Source: Streptomyces collinus Tu 365 (GTDB taxonomy: Bacteria; Actinomycetota; Actinomycetes; Streptomycetales; Streptomycetaceae). From it: a stretch of DNA of 64,000 nucleotides. The DNA lies in assembly GCF_000444875.1 (NCBI RefSeq), contig NC_021985.1, positions 4,608,170 through 4,672,169 of the forward strand, given 5' to 3'. Every line of letters starts with the position of its first letter. Within the stretch, counting starts at the first letter, position 1. Below, piece by piece: positions 1 through 9,932 of this stretch. A model generated the notes under the pieces. It did not search any database and had not been told where the DNA came from. It saw nothing but the letters and a program-made list of their open reading frames with translations. The position numbers were made by a program, and so were the translations under genes.

Positions 1-263
1 GCATCTCGCACCGCGAGCGGTCCATCGCGGCCCTGCTCGCGGAGGGCCACCAGGACGCGGTGATCGCCGAGCGGCTCGGCATCAGCGTCCGCACCTGCCG
101 AGCCCACATCGCCCGCCTCTCCGACACCCTCGGCGCGGCCAGCCGCACCCAACTCGGCGTCCGCATCGCCCAGGTGGGCCTGGACGGCCCCCCGCGCCCC
201 GGCTCCCCGGCGGCCCCGCCCGCCCTCAGGATCCCCGACCAGGAGGCCCCTGGCGTCCGCTGA
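1..263 (+). CDS. LuxR-type HTH regulator, C-terminal part only (5' end outside window)
   Basis: The open frame enters from the left edge (frame of base 3) and ends at the TGA at 261-263. The visible residues form a LuxR/GerE helix-turn-helix: a hydrophobic first helix (SIAALLAEGH), then VIAERLGISVRTCRAHIARL, which has the scaffold and recognition-helix pattern. It is closely related to the C-termini of the two leftward regulators just downstream, so this is the third member of a tandem paralogous cluster, in the opposite orientation. The tail is Pro-rich. The N-terminal sensor part cannot be seen; by analogy with the neighbours it is probably a TrmB/PLD-like domain rather than a receiver. Confidence 0.8.
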   Translation, partial: ISHRERSIAALLAEGHQDAVIAERLGISVRTCRAHIARLSDTLGAASRTQLGVRIAQVGLDGPPRPGSPAAPPALRIPDQEAPGVR

Positions 264-381
264 GGCGGCCGTACGGCCGGACGGCGGGGGAGGCGCACAG
301 CCGGGCAGGCGGGCAGCCGGGGAGCCGCACAGACGGGCCCGGCCGGGCCGTCACGGCCGGACCGGTCACGCCGGTGCGCCG

Positions 382-1380
382 TCAGTGCGCCGACCCCGTG
401 TGCTTCAGGATGCCCGACTCACCGATCAGGTAGCCGAGTTGGGCGCGGCTCTCGCTGCCCAGGGTGGCGGCGAGCTTGGCGATGTGCAGGCGGGCGGTGC
501 GTACGTTCATCCCGAGGCGGTCGGCGATGGCGGTGTCGGTGTGGCCCTCCACGAGGAGGGCCGCGATGGCCCGCTGGCGGGGCGTGACGCCGTCCAGGGA
601 CGGCTGCCGGACGGCGCGCGGGTGCAGCGGGGTCGCCAGGTGCCAGAGGCGGTCGAAGACGGTCACGAGGTAGTCGACGAGGGCGGGCAGCCGGATCTCC
701 AGGGCGAGGGTGCGGTCCTTGTTCGCTGGGAGGAAGGCGACCGCGCGGTCGAAGACGAGGAGCCGCTCGGTGACCTCGTTCAGGGTGCGTGCCTCGACGT
801 CGCCCCGCAGCCGCTCGTAGCGCGCCTGCACGGTGGGCGCGTGCCGCAGGGTGTGCTGGTAGAGGGTGCGGATCCGGGCGCCGCGGTCGAGCAGGGCCTG
901 GTCGCGGTCGAGGGCGAGCGCGAACAGGCTGGGGGATGTGCGGGTGTGCGTGGGGTGCGAATGGATCGCCAGGAGCTCCTCGCGGGCGTCCGCCATGACC
1001 TGGGAGATGGCCTGGTTGATCCGCTCCAGGCCGCTGTGCATCCGGATGGTCGCGGGACCGCCGGCGGGCCCGGCGGGCGGCTCCTGGGTGCGCAGCAGCG
1101 GCGCGAAGGTCTCGGTCAGGCGTGCCTCGCGGCGCCGCTCGTCGGCGACGCGCTCCGCCGAGCCGCGCAGCAGCTCGTGCAGGGCGACGGCGGCGGCCAC
1201 CGGTTCCAGCCTGCCGGGGTCGTCGACGTTCGGCTGCAGCAGACCGAACCGCAGCAGGCAGGGGGCGGACCCGGCCTGCTTGTCGGTGACGTGGCCCGCG
1301 CGCAGGGCCTGTGCGTACAGCTCCGATCCTGCCGGACACAGCTCTTCCATGCCGTGCTCCGGATGCGGCGCCGGGGTCAC
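382..1380 (-). CDS. TrmB-like sensor / LuxR HTH transcriptional regulator (paralogue A)
   Basis: A 332-residue cytoplasmic regulator. The C-terminal 65 residues are a LuxR HTH (TPRQRAIAALLVEGHTDTAIADRLGMNVRTARLHIAKL). The N-terminus (MEELCPAGSELYAQAL) and middle (RTLYQHTLRH, later VFDRAVAFLPANKD) match a TrmB/phospholipase-D-like sensor fold seen in many streptomycete regulators; there is no receiver domain and no phospho-Asp. The start could be the ATG at 1380 or the downstream ATG of MEELCP. It is tandem with paralogue B, separated by about 190 bp, and both read leftward. Such regulators are usually ligand-responsive; the proximity of a secreted peptide gene suggests, but does not prove, a peptide or cell-surface cue. 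Confidence 0.85.
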   Translation of the reverse strand: MTPAPHPEHGMEELCPAGSELYAQALRAGHVTDKQAGSAPCLLRFGLLQPNVDDPGRLEPVAAAVALHELLRGSAERVADERRREARLTETFAPLLRTQEPPAGPAGGPATIRMHSGLERINQAISQVMADAREELLAIHSHPTHTRTSPSLFALALDRDQALLDRGARIRTLYQHTLRHAPTVQARYERLRGDVEARTLNEVTERLLVFDRAVAFLPANKDRTLALEIRLPALVDYLVTVFDRLWHLATPLHPRAVRQPSLDGVTPRQRAIAALLVEGHTDTAIADRLGMNVRTARLHIAKLAATLGSESRAQLGYLIGESGILKHTGSAH

Positions 1381-1567
1381 TGCCGGGCTCCCTCCTGCTC
1401 GGTGGTGCGGGGTCGGGGCGGGGGTGGGGTGTGCCGTGGGGTGTACCGCGGGGCCGTCGCACGGGATGCCGCGCGGTGGTCCGGGGCCGCCGGGGCCGCC
1501 CGTCCGGCACGGCCGGCGCCGGACGGCGTGGCCGGGTGCCGGGCGGCACCGGGTGGCGGGCCCGCGC

Positions 1568-2605
1568 TCAGGGCCGGTCGGTGTGCCCCGGCGCGGCCAT
1601 GTCCTGTTCGAGGAGCCCGGACTGGGCGATGAGGTAGCCGAGCTGGGCCCGGCTGCCGCTGCCGAGCGCCTGGGCGAGCTTGGCGATATGGGCGCGGCAG
1701 GTGCGCACGTTCATGCCGAGGCGGCGGGCTATGGCCTCGTCGACATGGCCCTCGACCAGGAGTTTGGCGATGGAGTGCTGGACGCCGGTGATGCCGTCCC
1801 GTGCGGGCTCGTAGGGCACCTCCTCGCGCAGCGGGGTGGCGCGGCGCCAGAGGTGCTCGAACACCTTGATCAGGTATTTGACGAGGCCGGGGTGGCGCAG
1901 TTCGAGGGCGACCTGCTGGTCGTCCTGGGCCGGGACGAAGGCGACGGTCGCGTCGCAGATGATGAGCCGCCCGATCAGCTCCTCCAGTGTGCGTATCTCG
2001 ACCTTGCCGCGGGACATGACGTCCACGTACGCCATGGTGCCCAGGCTGTGCCGGACGGTGTGCTGGTACAGGGTCCGCATGCTCACCCCGCGCTCCATGA
2101 GCGGCCGGTCCCGTTCGAGGGCCTGCTTGAGGATCTGCTCGCTGCGCCCGCCGCCCGGCTGGACGGTCAGGACCTCGTGCCGGCACTCGGCCGTGGCGAG
2201 GTTGAGTGCCGCGTTGATCCTGTCGGCGCCTTCGAGCACGGTGATGGCGTGCGTGGGGGCGGGGGCCAGGGCGCTGAGCGCCATGAATGGCTCGAAGGAT
2301 TCGGTCAGTTCGATGGAGAACCGGCGGCGGTCCAGGATCTCCCGTTCGAGCGGGTGCAGCCGCTGGGCGAGCGCGACGGCCGGGGGAACCGGCCGCAGCC
2401 ACTTCTCGTCGTCAGGATCCGGGTGCAGCAGAGCGAACTCGAGGAGGCAGGGGGCGTCCTCGATCTCGGCGCGGGCGATCCGGCCGGTGCTCAACGCGCT
2501 GGCGTAGAGCTGTGTCCCCTCCTCGCAGAGATCGGTTATCGCGTGCTGATGTGTCCCTTTTGAGTCATTTTTCGGCAAATCTCCACCCCCCAGGGTCCTG
2601 AACAT
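1568..2605 (-). CDS. TrmB-like sensor / LuxR HTH transcriptional regulator (paralogue B)
   Basis: Same architecture as paralogue A: a TrmB-like N-terminus (DLCEEGTQLYASAL), a PLD-like middle (RTLYQHTVRHS, then DATVAFVPAQDD) and a C-terminal LuxR HTH ending RAQLGYLIAQSGLLEQD. The frame stays open to 2671, but the residues before 2605 look non-coding. I chose the ATG at 2605; a TTG at about 2578 also has a GGTGGAG in front but at very short spacing, so the start is uncertain. It is divergent from the secreted peptide gene at 2710 with only about 100 bp between, so both probably share one control region. Two GAACATG repeats 10 bp apart (2600-2616) overlap the proposed start and could be an operator. 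Confidence 0.85.
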   Translation of the reverse strand: MFRTLGGGDLPKNDSKGTHQHAITDLCEEGTQLYASALSTGRIARAEIEDAPCLLEFALLHPDPDDEKWLRPVPPAVALAQRLHPLEREILDRRRFSIELTESFEPFMALSALAPAPTHAITVLEGADRINAALNLATAECRHEVLTVQPGGGRSEQILKQALERDRPLMERGVSMRTLYQHTVRHSLGTMAYVDVMSRGKVEIRTLEELIGRLIICDATVAFVPAQDDQQVALELRHPGLVKYLIKVFEHLWRRATPLREEVPYEPARDGITGVQHSIAKLLVEGHVDEAIARRLGMNVRTCRAHIAKLAQALGSGSRAQLGYLIAQSGLLEQDMAAPGHTDRP

Positions 2606-2616
2606 GCAGGAACATG
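2600..2616 (+). promoter_or_regulatory. GAACATG direct repeat between divergent regulator and peptide genes
   Basis: GAACATG occurs at 2600-2606 and again at 2610-2616, one helical turn apart, at the 5' end of the leftward LuxR regulator and about 95 bp upstream of the peptide gene. Spacing of about 10 bp fits a dimer binding one DNA face. A TTGACG that could act as a -35 for the peptide gene follows at about 2636, but I see no convincing -10. Assignment as an operator is inference. Confidence 0.3.
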
Positions 2617-2709
2617 ATGCATCGCCCCTGTGGCATTGACGTGCCTGAATGAGCCATCGTCTTCGTGGCACGGGGGAAGGAAACTCGTTGAGTGAGGACG
2701 AAGCCGACT

Positions 2710-2922
2710 ATGTACAAGAGAATGCTTCGATCGGCGCTTGCCGTTGCCTTCTCTGCGGCCGTGGTCTTCGGTGCTGGGGCGGGGACGGCGCAGGCGATCG
2801 GCGTGACCAAGCTGGACACCGGCTGGGGCGCCAGTAAGCCGACGGGAGTCGTCGTCGCCACGCCGACGGACACCGGTTGGGGGCAGAGCGCAAACCTCCA
2901 CGGGTCGGGGCGGCCGGCATGA
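2710..2922 (+). CDS. Small secreted peptide with duplicated DTGWG motif
   Basis: A 70-residue product starting MYKRMLRSALAVAFS. It has a basic n-region, a hydrophobic core and an AQA-type signal peptidase I site around residue 29, leaving a mature peptide of about 41 residues. The mature part contains DTGWG twice, about 18 residues apart, and is rich in Gly, Thr, Val and Pro with no Cys. A GTG at 2692 would add six residues; the ATG is preceded by GAGGA at a rather long distance, so the choice is open. The stop overlaps the next start (ATGA), so the Rieske-like gene is translationally coupled. I do not recognise a named family. Plausible roles are an extracellular signal, a modified-peptide precursor, or a small surface protein. 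Confidence 0.65.
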   Translation: MYKRMLRSALAVAFSAAVVFGAGAGTAQAIGVTKLDTGWGASKPTGVVVATPTDTGWGQSANLHGSGRPA

Positions 2923-3254
2923 CCACCCCTCCCGACGACCGGTCCTTCCGTCGTGAGATGGCCACCGCGTACCGCTCGGGCTGGCACTTCATCGACCTGG
3001 TCACCGCGATCCCCCACAGCGGTGACTCGTTGATGGTGACCGTGTTCGGCGAGCCGGTCGTCGTCACCCGCGACGACGAGGAGGACGTGCGGGCGTACCG
3101 GTGCCTGCGCAAGCCCCGTGGGGCGCCGCAGCCGGTACGGTGCGCCGTCCGGTACGGCATGATCTTCGTGAATCTGGACCAACGGGACCACCGGCTGGCA
3201 GAACCGGAAGTCCCGGACGTAAGGACCATTTCGGCCACCCCCCGCAGTGCCTGA
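2919..3254 (+). CDS. Small Rieske-like protein lacking the 2Fe-2S ligands
   Basis: A 111-residue protein starting in an ATGA overlap with the peptide gene. Its sequence follows the N-terminal layout of Rieske non-haem oxygenases: an aromatic entry (RSGWHFIDL), a FGEPVVVTRDDEEDVRAYRC strand pattern, then RGAP where the C-x-H-R-G motif normally sits, and a short stretch (MIFVNLD) like the oxygenase sequence after the Rieske domain. The Cys-x-His pairs are missing (CLRKPRGAP instead of CPHRG), and the catalytic domain is absent. It is therefore unlikely to be an active oxygenase; a binding or chaperone role for the peptide is possible. Alternatively it is the decayed stub of a larger oxygenase. 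Confidence 0.55.
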   Translation: MTTPPDDRSFRREMATAYRSGWHFIDLVTAIPHSGDSLMVTVFGEPVVVTRDDEEDVRAYRCLRKPRGAPQPVRCAVRYGMIFVNLDQRDHRLAEPEVPDVRTISATPRSA

Positions 3255-3297
3255 CGCGATTCCCCCGTCGTAAAAGATCGCTCAGGTGCTTCCCCCC

Positions 3298-3338
3298 GCA
3301 GCGGCGTCACCGTGACCTGAACACGGTGACGCCGCTGC
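3298..3338. terminator. Bidirectional terminator hairpin
   Basis: Perfect 17-bp inverted repeat (GCAGCGGCGTCACCGTG and its complement) with a 7-nt loop. It lies between the rightward Rieske-like gene and the leftward PPOX gene that converge here. There is a short T-rich run (GTTTGTGG) on the + side. Confidence 0.85.
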
Positions 3339-3433
3339 AGTTTGTGGCGACATTTCGGTGTGTGGGAGCGCTGTCACGGTGGCCGAAACCAACCGGTTGA
3401 CCGCCCCGTCCCGGTCTTCGTCCGGTTCCGCCC

Positions 3434-3847
3434 TCACCCGTGCCCGAGCGCCCGCTCCAGCTCGATCTCGATCACCACCCGGGAGGGGTTCTCCCGGGGC
3501 TGCCGCAGGTACCGCTCGGCGTAGCGCCGCTCGGCCTCGGCCACCCGCTCCGGGTCGTCGCTCACCCGGGCCCGGCCCTCCAGCGTGGCCCAGCGCCGGC
3601 CGTCCACCTGGCACACCGCGACCCGCCCGCCCTCGGGGCCGGCCGCGAGGACGTGGGCCACCTTCGCGCTCGTCCTGCTGGTGATCACCCTGGCCAGCCC
3701 GGCCTCGGGGTCGTACGTCACCCCCACCGGCACCACGTGCGGGCTGCCGTCGCGGCGCAGGGTCGTCAGGGTGCACAGGTGCCGCTCCCGCCAGAAGGCG
3801 AGATAGGGCTCGTCCGGGGAATTCGGGTCCTGGGAGTGCTTGGCCAT
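3434..3847 (-). CDS. PPOX-class (pyridoxamine oxidase-like) flavin/F420-binding protein
   Basis: A 137-residue single split-barrel protein: RHLCTLTTLRRDGSPHVVPV is the first barrel strand pair, and SAKVAHV...GRVAVCQVDGRRWATLEGRARV is the central barrel typical of the PPOX/F420-dependent family. The usual length (130-150 residues) is kept. Family members bind FMN, FAD or F420 and reduce or sequester varied substrates, so the precise reaction cannot be read. It is divergent from clpB, and the clpB control region with its HAIR element sits between them, so HspR might also influence this gene. Confidence 0.8.
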   Translation of the reverse strand: MAKHSQDPNSPDEPYLAFWRERHLCTLTTLRRDGSPHVVPVGVTYDPEAGLARVITSRTSAKVAHVLAAGPEGGRVAVCQVDGRRWATLEGRARVSDDPERVAEAERRYAERYLRQPRENPSRVVIEIELERALGHG

Positions 3848-3885
3848 GGTTCCGAAACGTAGTCGCAGGAAGCTGCGATCCCCAC

Positions 3886-3906
3886 CTTGAGTGGAATAGA
3901 CTCAAC
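3886..3906 (+). promoter_or_regulatory. HAIR element (HspR operator) in front of clpB
   Basis: CTTGAGT, seven bases, then ACTCAAC matches the HspR-associated inverted repeat (CTTGAGT-N7-ACTCAAG) at 13 of 14 arm positions. It overlaps the likely promoter (TTGAGT as -35; TATGCT at 3913-3918 as a possible -10 at loose spacing) about 85 bp before the clpB start. In streptomycetes HspR represses the dnaK operon and clpB through such sites. Confidence 0.85.
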
Positions 3907-3990
3907 TTTGCGTATGCTGATCAAGGCAGCAGCAGTGGGAGACGAGGGAGACACGGCCACCGGGCCGACGCCGAGGAGGAGAACCGACAC

Positions 3991-6588
<2,598 letters not shown>

Positions 6589-6628
6589 CCGGGGTACGCG
6601 GACCCGGTGGCGCCCCGGCGGCCGTGAA

Positions 6629-6655
6629 CCCGTGTCAGCCCTCGGCTGACACGGG
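6629..6655 (+). terminator. clpB terminator hairpin
   Basis: Perfect 12-bp arms CCCGTGTCAGCC / GGCTGACACGGG with a 3-nt loop, 40 bp after the clpB stop. Confidence 0.8.
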
Positions 6656-6724
6656 GTGGCCGGGGCTTGCCACCCCCCTCCCCCTCTGGGGGAGGATGGC
6701 GGAATCCGCATGAAGGGAAAAACA

Positions 6725-7255
6725 GTGAGCATCGACCCGTCCTCGATCCCGAACTTCGGGGGCCAGCCCGAACCGCAGCCGCAGGGACCGGCCGGCCCCG
6801 TCGTCCCGGATCAGGACCTCGTGAAGCAGCTCCTCGACCAGATGGAGCTGAAGTACGTCGTCGACGAGGAGGGTGACCTCGCGGCTCCGTGGGAGCAGTT
6901 CCGCACGTACTTCATGTTCCGCGGGGAGGACGAGCAGGCGGTCTTCTCGGTGCGGACGTTCTACGACCGGCCGCACAAGATCGACGAGAAGGCCCAGCTG
7001 CTCGAGTCCATCGACGACTGGAACCGCCGCACCCTGTGGCCCAAGGTGTACACCCACACCCACGACGACGGCACGGTCCGCCTCATCGGCGAGGCCCAGA
7101 TGCTGATCGGCACCGGCGTCGACCTGAACCACTTCGTCTCGTCCACGGTCAGCTGGGTGCGGGCCGCGATCGAGTTCGACAAGTGGCTGGTCGAGCAGCT
7201 CGGTCTCGAGCAGGAGGTCAACGACTCCGAGGAGCCCGAGGACGACGGGGAGTAA
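6725..7255 (+). CDS. YbjN-domain protein (type III secretion chaperone-like fold)
   Basis: A 176-residue acidic cytoplasmic protein. The YbjN-like domain covers about residues 25-150 (LLDQMELKYVVDEEGDLA, FYDRPHKIDE, then HFVSSTVSWVRAAIEFDKWL). The N-terminus is Pro/Gln-rich and the C-terminus is a Glu/Asp tail. The GTG at 6725 follows AAGGGA at good spacing; an ATG at 6710 in the same frame is a less likely start. YbjN proteins are widespread in actinobacteria and their molecular role is unsettled. The gene faces the aminotransferase across a small hairpin. Confidence 0.8.
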   Translation: MSIDPSSIPNFGGQPEPQPQGPAGPVVPDQDLVKQLLDQMELKYVVDEEGDLAAPWEQFRTYFMFRGEDEQAVFSVRTFYDRPHKIDEKAQLLESIDDWNRRTLWPKVYTHTHDDGTVRLIGEAQMLIGTGVDLNHFVSSTVSWVRAAIEFDKWLVEQLGLEQEVNDSEEPEDDGE

Positions 7256-7271
7256 CCGGGTCCGGTCAGGT

Positions 7272-7290
7272 CTGGGGGCACCGCCCCCAG
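7272..7290. terminator. Terminator hairpin between convergent genes
   Basis: CTGGGGGC / GCCCCCAG, 8-bp arms with a 3-nt loop, between the YbjN gene and the 3' end of the leftward aminotransferase. Confidence 0.7.
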
Positions 7291-7297
7291 CCCCTGA

Positions 7298-8482
7298 TCA
7301 CAGCCGCCGCAGCCGCTCGGCGGCCTCCCGGAGCACCTCCTCGCGCTTGCAGAACGCGAACCGCACGAACGGCGACCCCGCCTCCCGGTCGTCGTAGAAC
7401 ACCGCGTTGGGGACGGCCACCACACCGGCCCGCTCCGGCAGGGCGCGGCAGAAGGCGAGGCCGTCCTTCTCGCCGAGCGGGCGGATGTCGGTCGTGATGA
7501 AGTAGGTGCCCGCCGGCCGGAAGACCTCGAACCCGGCCCCGGTCAGCCCCTCGGCGAGGATGTCCCGGCGGACCCGCATGCCCTCGCGGAACCCCTCGAA
7601 GTAGGAGTCCGGCAGGGTCAGTGCCTCGGCCACCGCGTACTGGAAGGGGCCCGACGCGACGTACGTCAGGAACTGTTTGGCGGAGCGGACGGCGGTCACC
7701 AGTCCGGGTGCGGCCGTCACCCAGCCGACCTTCCATCCGGTGAACGAGAACGTCTTGCCCGCGGAGCCGATCGTCACCGTCCGCTCCCGCATCCCGGGGA
7801 ACGTGGCCAGCGGCAGGTGCTCCGCCTCGTCGAAGACCAGGTGCTCGTAGACCTCGTCCGTCACCACCAGCAGATCGCGCTCCACCGCCAGCGCGGCGAC
7901 GGCGGCGAGTTCGGCGCGGGTGAGGACCGTGCCGGTCGGGTTGTGCGGGGTGTTGAGCAGCAGCAGCCGGGTGCGGTCCGTGACGGCCGCGCGCAGCTCG
8001 TCGAGGTCCAGCCGGAAACGGCCGCCGTCCGGCCGCAGCGTCACCGGCACCCGCCGGCCGCCCGCCATCGCGATGCTCGCGGCGTAGGAGTCGTAGTACG
8101 GCTCCAGGGCCACCACCTCGTCCCCGGGCTCCAGGAGCGCCAGCAGCGAGGCCGCGATCGCCTCCGTGGCGCCGGCGGTGACCAGCACCTCGGTGTCGGG
8201 GTCGTACGCCAGGCCGTAGCGGCGCAGCTGGTGCGCGGCGACGGCGGTGCGCAGCTCGGGGACGCCCGGGCCCGGCGGGTACTGGTTGCCGCGCCCGTCC
8301 CGCAGCGCGCGCACGGCCGCCTCCCGCACCTCCTCGGGACCGTCGGTGTCGGGGAAGCCCTGCCCCAGGTTGATCGACCCGGTCGCCACGGCGAGGGCGG
8401 ACATCTCGGCGAAGATCGTCGTCCCGAACTCGGCGAGCCGGCGGTTCAGGAACGGACGCGCGGTGGAGGTCATGCGGGTCAT
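7298..8482 (-). CDS. Class I/II PLP aminotransferase (aspartate/glutamine-kynurenine type)
   Basis: A 394-residue fold-type I aminotransferase of normal length. Visible landmarks: NLGQGFPDTDGP near the N-terminus, NTPHNPTGTVL (Asn-Pro-x-Gly), VTDEVYEHL (the Asp that contacts the pyridine nitrogen), and the Schiff-base lysine in SAGKTFSFTGWKVGW at about residue 242. The arginine that binds the substrate carboxylate is in PFVRFAFCK near the end. The sequence resembles the kynurenine-glutamine transaminase / succinyldiaminopimelate aminotransferase branch, so the amino donor is not certain. Two close ATG codons (8482 and 8473) could start it. Confidence 0.88.
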   Translation of the reverse strand: MTRMTSTARPFLNRRLAEFGTTIFAEMSALAVATGSINLGQGFPDTDGPEEVREAAVRALRDGRGNQYPPGPGVPELRTAVAAHQLRRYGLAYDPDTEVLVTAGATEAIAASLLALLEPGDEVVALEPYYDSYAASIAMAGGRRVPVTLRPDGGRFRLDLDELRAAVTDRTRLLLLNTPHNPTGTVLTRAELAAVAALAVERDLLVVTDEVYEHLVFDEAEHLPLATFPGMRERTVTIGSAGKTFSFTGWKVGWVTAAPGLVTAVRSAKQFLTYVASGPFQYAVAEALTLPDSYFEGFREGMRVRRDILAEGLTGAGFEVFRPAGTYFITTDIRPLGEKDGLAFCRALPERAGVVAVPNAVFYDDREAGSPFVRFAFCKREEVLREAAERLRRL

Positions 8483-8754
8483 CCTCCGCCCAACCGCCGG
8501 AGTTTCTCAACAGGCGCAGGGGTGCCGTACGACCCTGTCTCGCTGCCGCAGGCGGACGTCCTGGAGCTGTCCGCGGACCCGGCGACGGTCGCCGGCACCC
8601 GGCGGTACGGGTGACGGCTTCACCGGCCGAGGCCGTCGGGTGCGGACCCTCTGAAGTTCCTCAACTCTGCTTTCGGTGTTCCGGCGGCCGGGCATCCCCC
8701 GTTCACCGCGGCCCACGGGGGGCCGGACACCGGGGGACGAAAGAAGGTGGCGCC

Positions 8755-9069
8755 ATGGGCGTCGTGTTCGTGGTGGTGATGGCGGCGGTCATCTGCTTCG
8801 GGGTCGTCGTGTCCGCGAAGAGCAGGTCGCGGCGCGGACGGCGGGCGGGCCGGTCGGCTTCGTACGGCGCGGGTGGGAGCGGTGGGAGCTGGTGGGCCGG
8901 GGACAGCGGTTCGTCCTCGTCCGGCGGGCATCACTCGGGAGGTCACCACTCCGGGGGCCACCACTCGTGCGGGGGGCACTCGTCCTGCGGGGGTCACTCG
9001 TCCTGCGGTGGCTCCTCGTGCGGCGGTGGCTCGTCCTGCGGTGGAGGCGGGTGCGGGGGCGGCAACTGA
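8755..9069 (+). CDS. Small membrane-anchored Gly/Ser/His/Cys-rich repeat protein
   Basis: A 104-residue protein. The ATG at 8755 has AAGGTGG in front. An N-terminal hydrophobic helix (MGVVFVVVMAAVICFGVVV) is followed by a basic stop-transfer stretch (SRSRRGRRAGR). The rest is low complexity: repeats of SGGHH, then CGGHSS, then CGGGSS units, with seven Cys and eight His in about 50 residues and an end in GGGN. The orientation (positive side next to the anchor) suggests the tail is cytoplasmic. Metal binding is the natural guess from the His/Cys spacing, but nothing proves it. The DNA repeats are imperfect, so the composition is maintained at the protein level. Confidence 0.75.
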   Translation: MGVVFVVVMAAVICFGVVVSAKSRSRRGRRAGRSASYGAGGSGGSWWAGDSGSSSSGGHHSGGHHSGGHHSCGGHSSCGGHSSCGGSSCGGGSSCGGGGCGGGN

Positions 9070-9319
9070 CGGGGCGTCGGGGGAGACGGCCGGCACCGCG
9101 TAGTTGAACAGTTGAGCTGTGGGGCCCTCTGAGGGATGGAAACCCCACGAAGTTGGGTAAAAACGCTGTGTTGGCGCCTCTGTTCATGATTCCCTCTAAA
9201 CCACCTACGCAGCCCCATCGGACGTCCCGCAGACTCCCCTCACCGGCCGGGCCGGCCGGGCTGACCGGGCTGACATGGCCGATCTCCCCCTCTTCTTTGC
9301 GTGTTAGCGGAGCCGATCC

Positions 9320-9853
9320 ATGCTCACGACCCTGAACACCTCCTACACCGATACGCGGGCCGCCGACCTCGCCTGGGCCCTCGGACGCGAGCCGCTGCCC
9401 GCACTGGCCACCCTCGACCTGGAACTGACCGGCGCGAAACTGCAGTTGAGGCTGCTCGGCGCGTCCCACCAGGTACTGCTCCAGGAGGAACGGGGCGACT
9501 GTTCGGAGACGGTCGCCTGCATCCCCGGCTCCAGCACCCCGCTGCCGCTGGGCGTCGCCAAGCGGGTCGGGGACTGGGAGTACGAGTTCGCCGCGCGCGT
9601 CGAGGTGCTCACGCCGGGCTCGTTCGCGGGCCGGGCCCAGGAACTGCTCGCCCTCGTCTCCGAACACCCGCACGGCCTCGCCGGGGTCTTCCCCGGCAGC
9701 CCGCACGCCTTCACCGCCATGCTGGCCCAGCGGCACGAGGGCCAGGTGCACTGGCGCACCTGGCACGCCTACCCGCAGGACGGGCAGCTGGTGGCGACCC
9801 GGACCCGGGTCGGGGCGCGGGTGCCCGGACCTCGTCACGTTAGGACGACATAA
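9320..9853 (+). CDS. DUF2617 family protein
   Basis: A 177-residue cytoplasmic protein, recognised as DUF2617 from LTTLNTSYTDTRAADLAWAL, the central GDCSETVACIP segment, GDWEYEFAARVE and FPGSPHAFTAM. Function is unknown. It directly precedes the membrane aminopropyltransferase, about 80 bp apart in the same direction, so the two probably act together or are co-transcribed. The upstream 250 bp have no clear promoter match; the start codon has GCGGAG in front. Confidence 0.8.
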   Translation: MLTTLNTSYTDTRAADLAWALGREPLPALATLDLELTGAKLQLRLLGASHQVLLQEERGDCSETVACIPGSSTPLPLGVAKRVGDWEYEFAARVEVLTPGSFAGRAQELLALVSEHPHGLAGVFPGSPHAFTAMLAQRHEGQVHWRTWHAYPQDGQLVATRTRVGARVPGPRHVRTT

Positions 9854-9932
9854 ACCGCCCGTACGCCGACTGCCGCGAGATCCACACGTGTGGGTGACGA
9901 AGCGTACCGGCGATGTGACGTAACGTCGCAGA

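Noticed and set aside
2578..2671. Upstream extension of regulator B to 2671
   Set aside because: The added residues (Cys- and Arg-rich) do not match the family N-terminus and would overlap the divergent promoter region.
8522..8614. A 30-codon + strand frame ending TVAGTRRYG
   Set aside because: Codon bias is acceptable but there is no family match and no clear ribosome binding site; it may be the end of a degraded gene.
8930..9062. Short repeated units that could suggest a CRISPR or minisatellite
   Set aside because: Units are irregular and follow the protein's CGGHSS/CGGGSS codons; there are no spacers.
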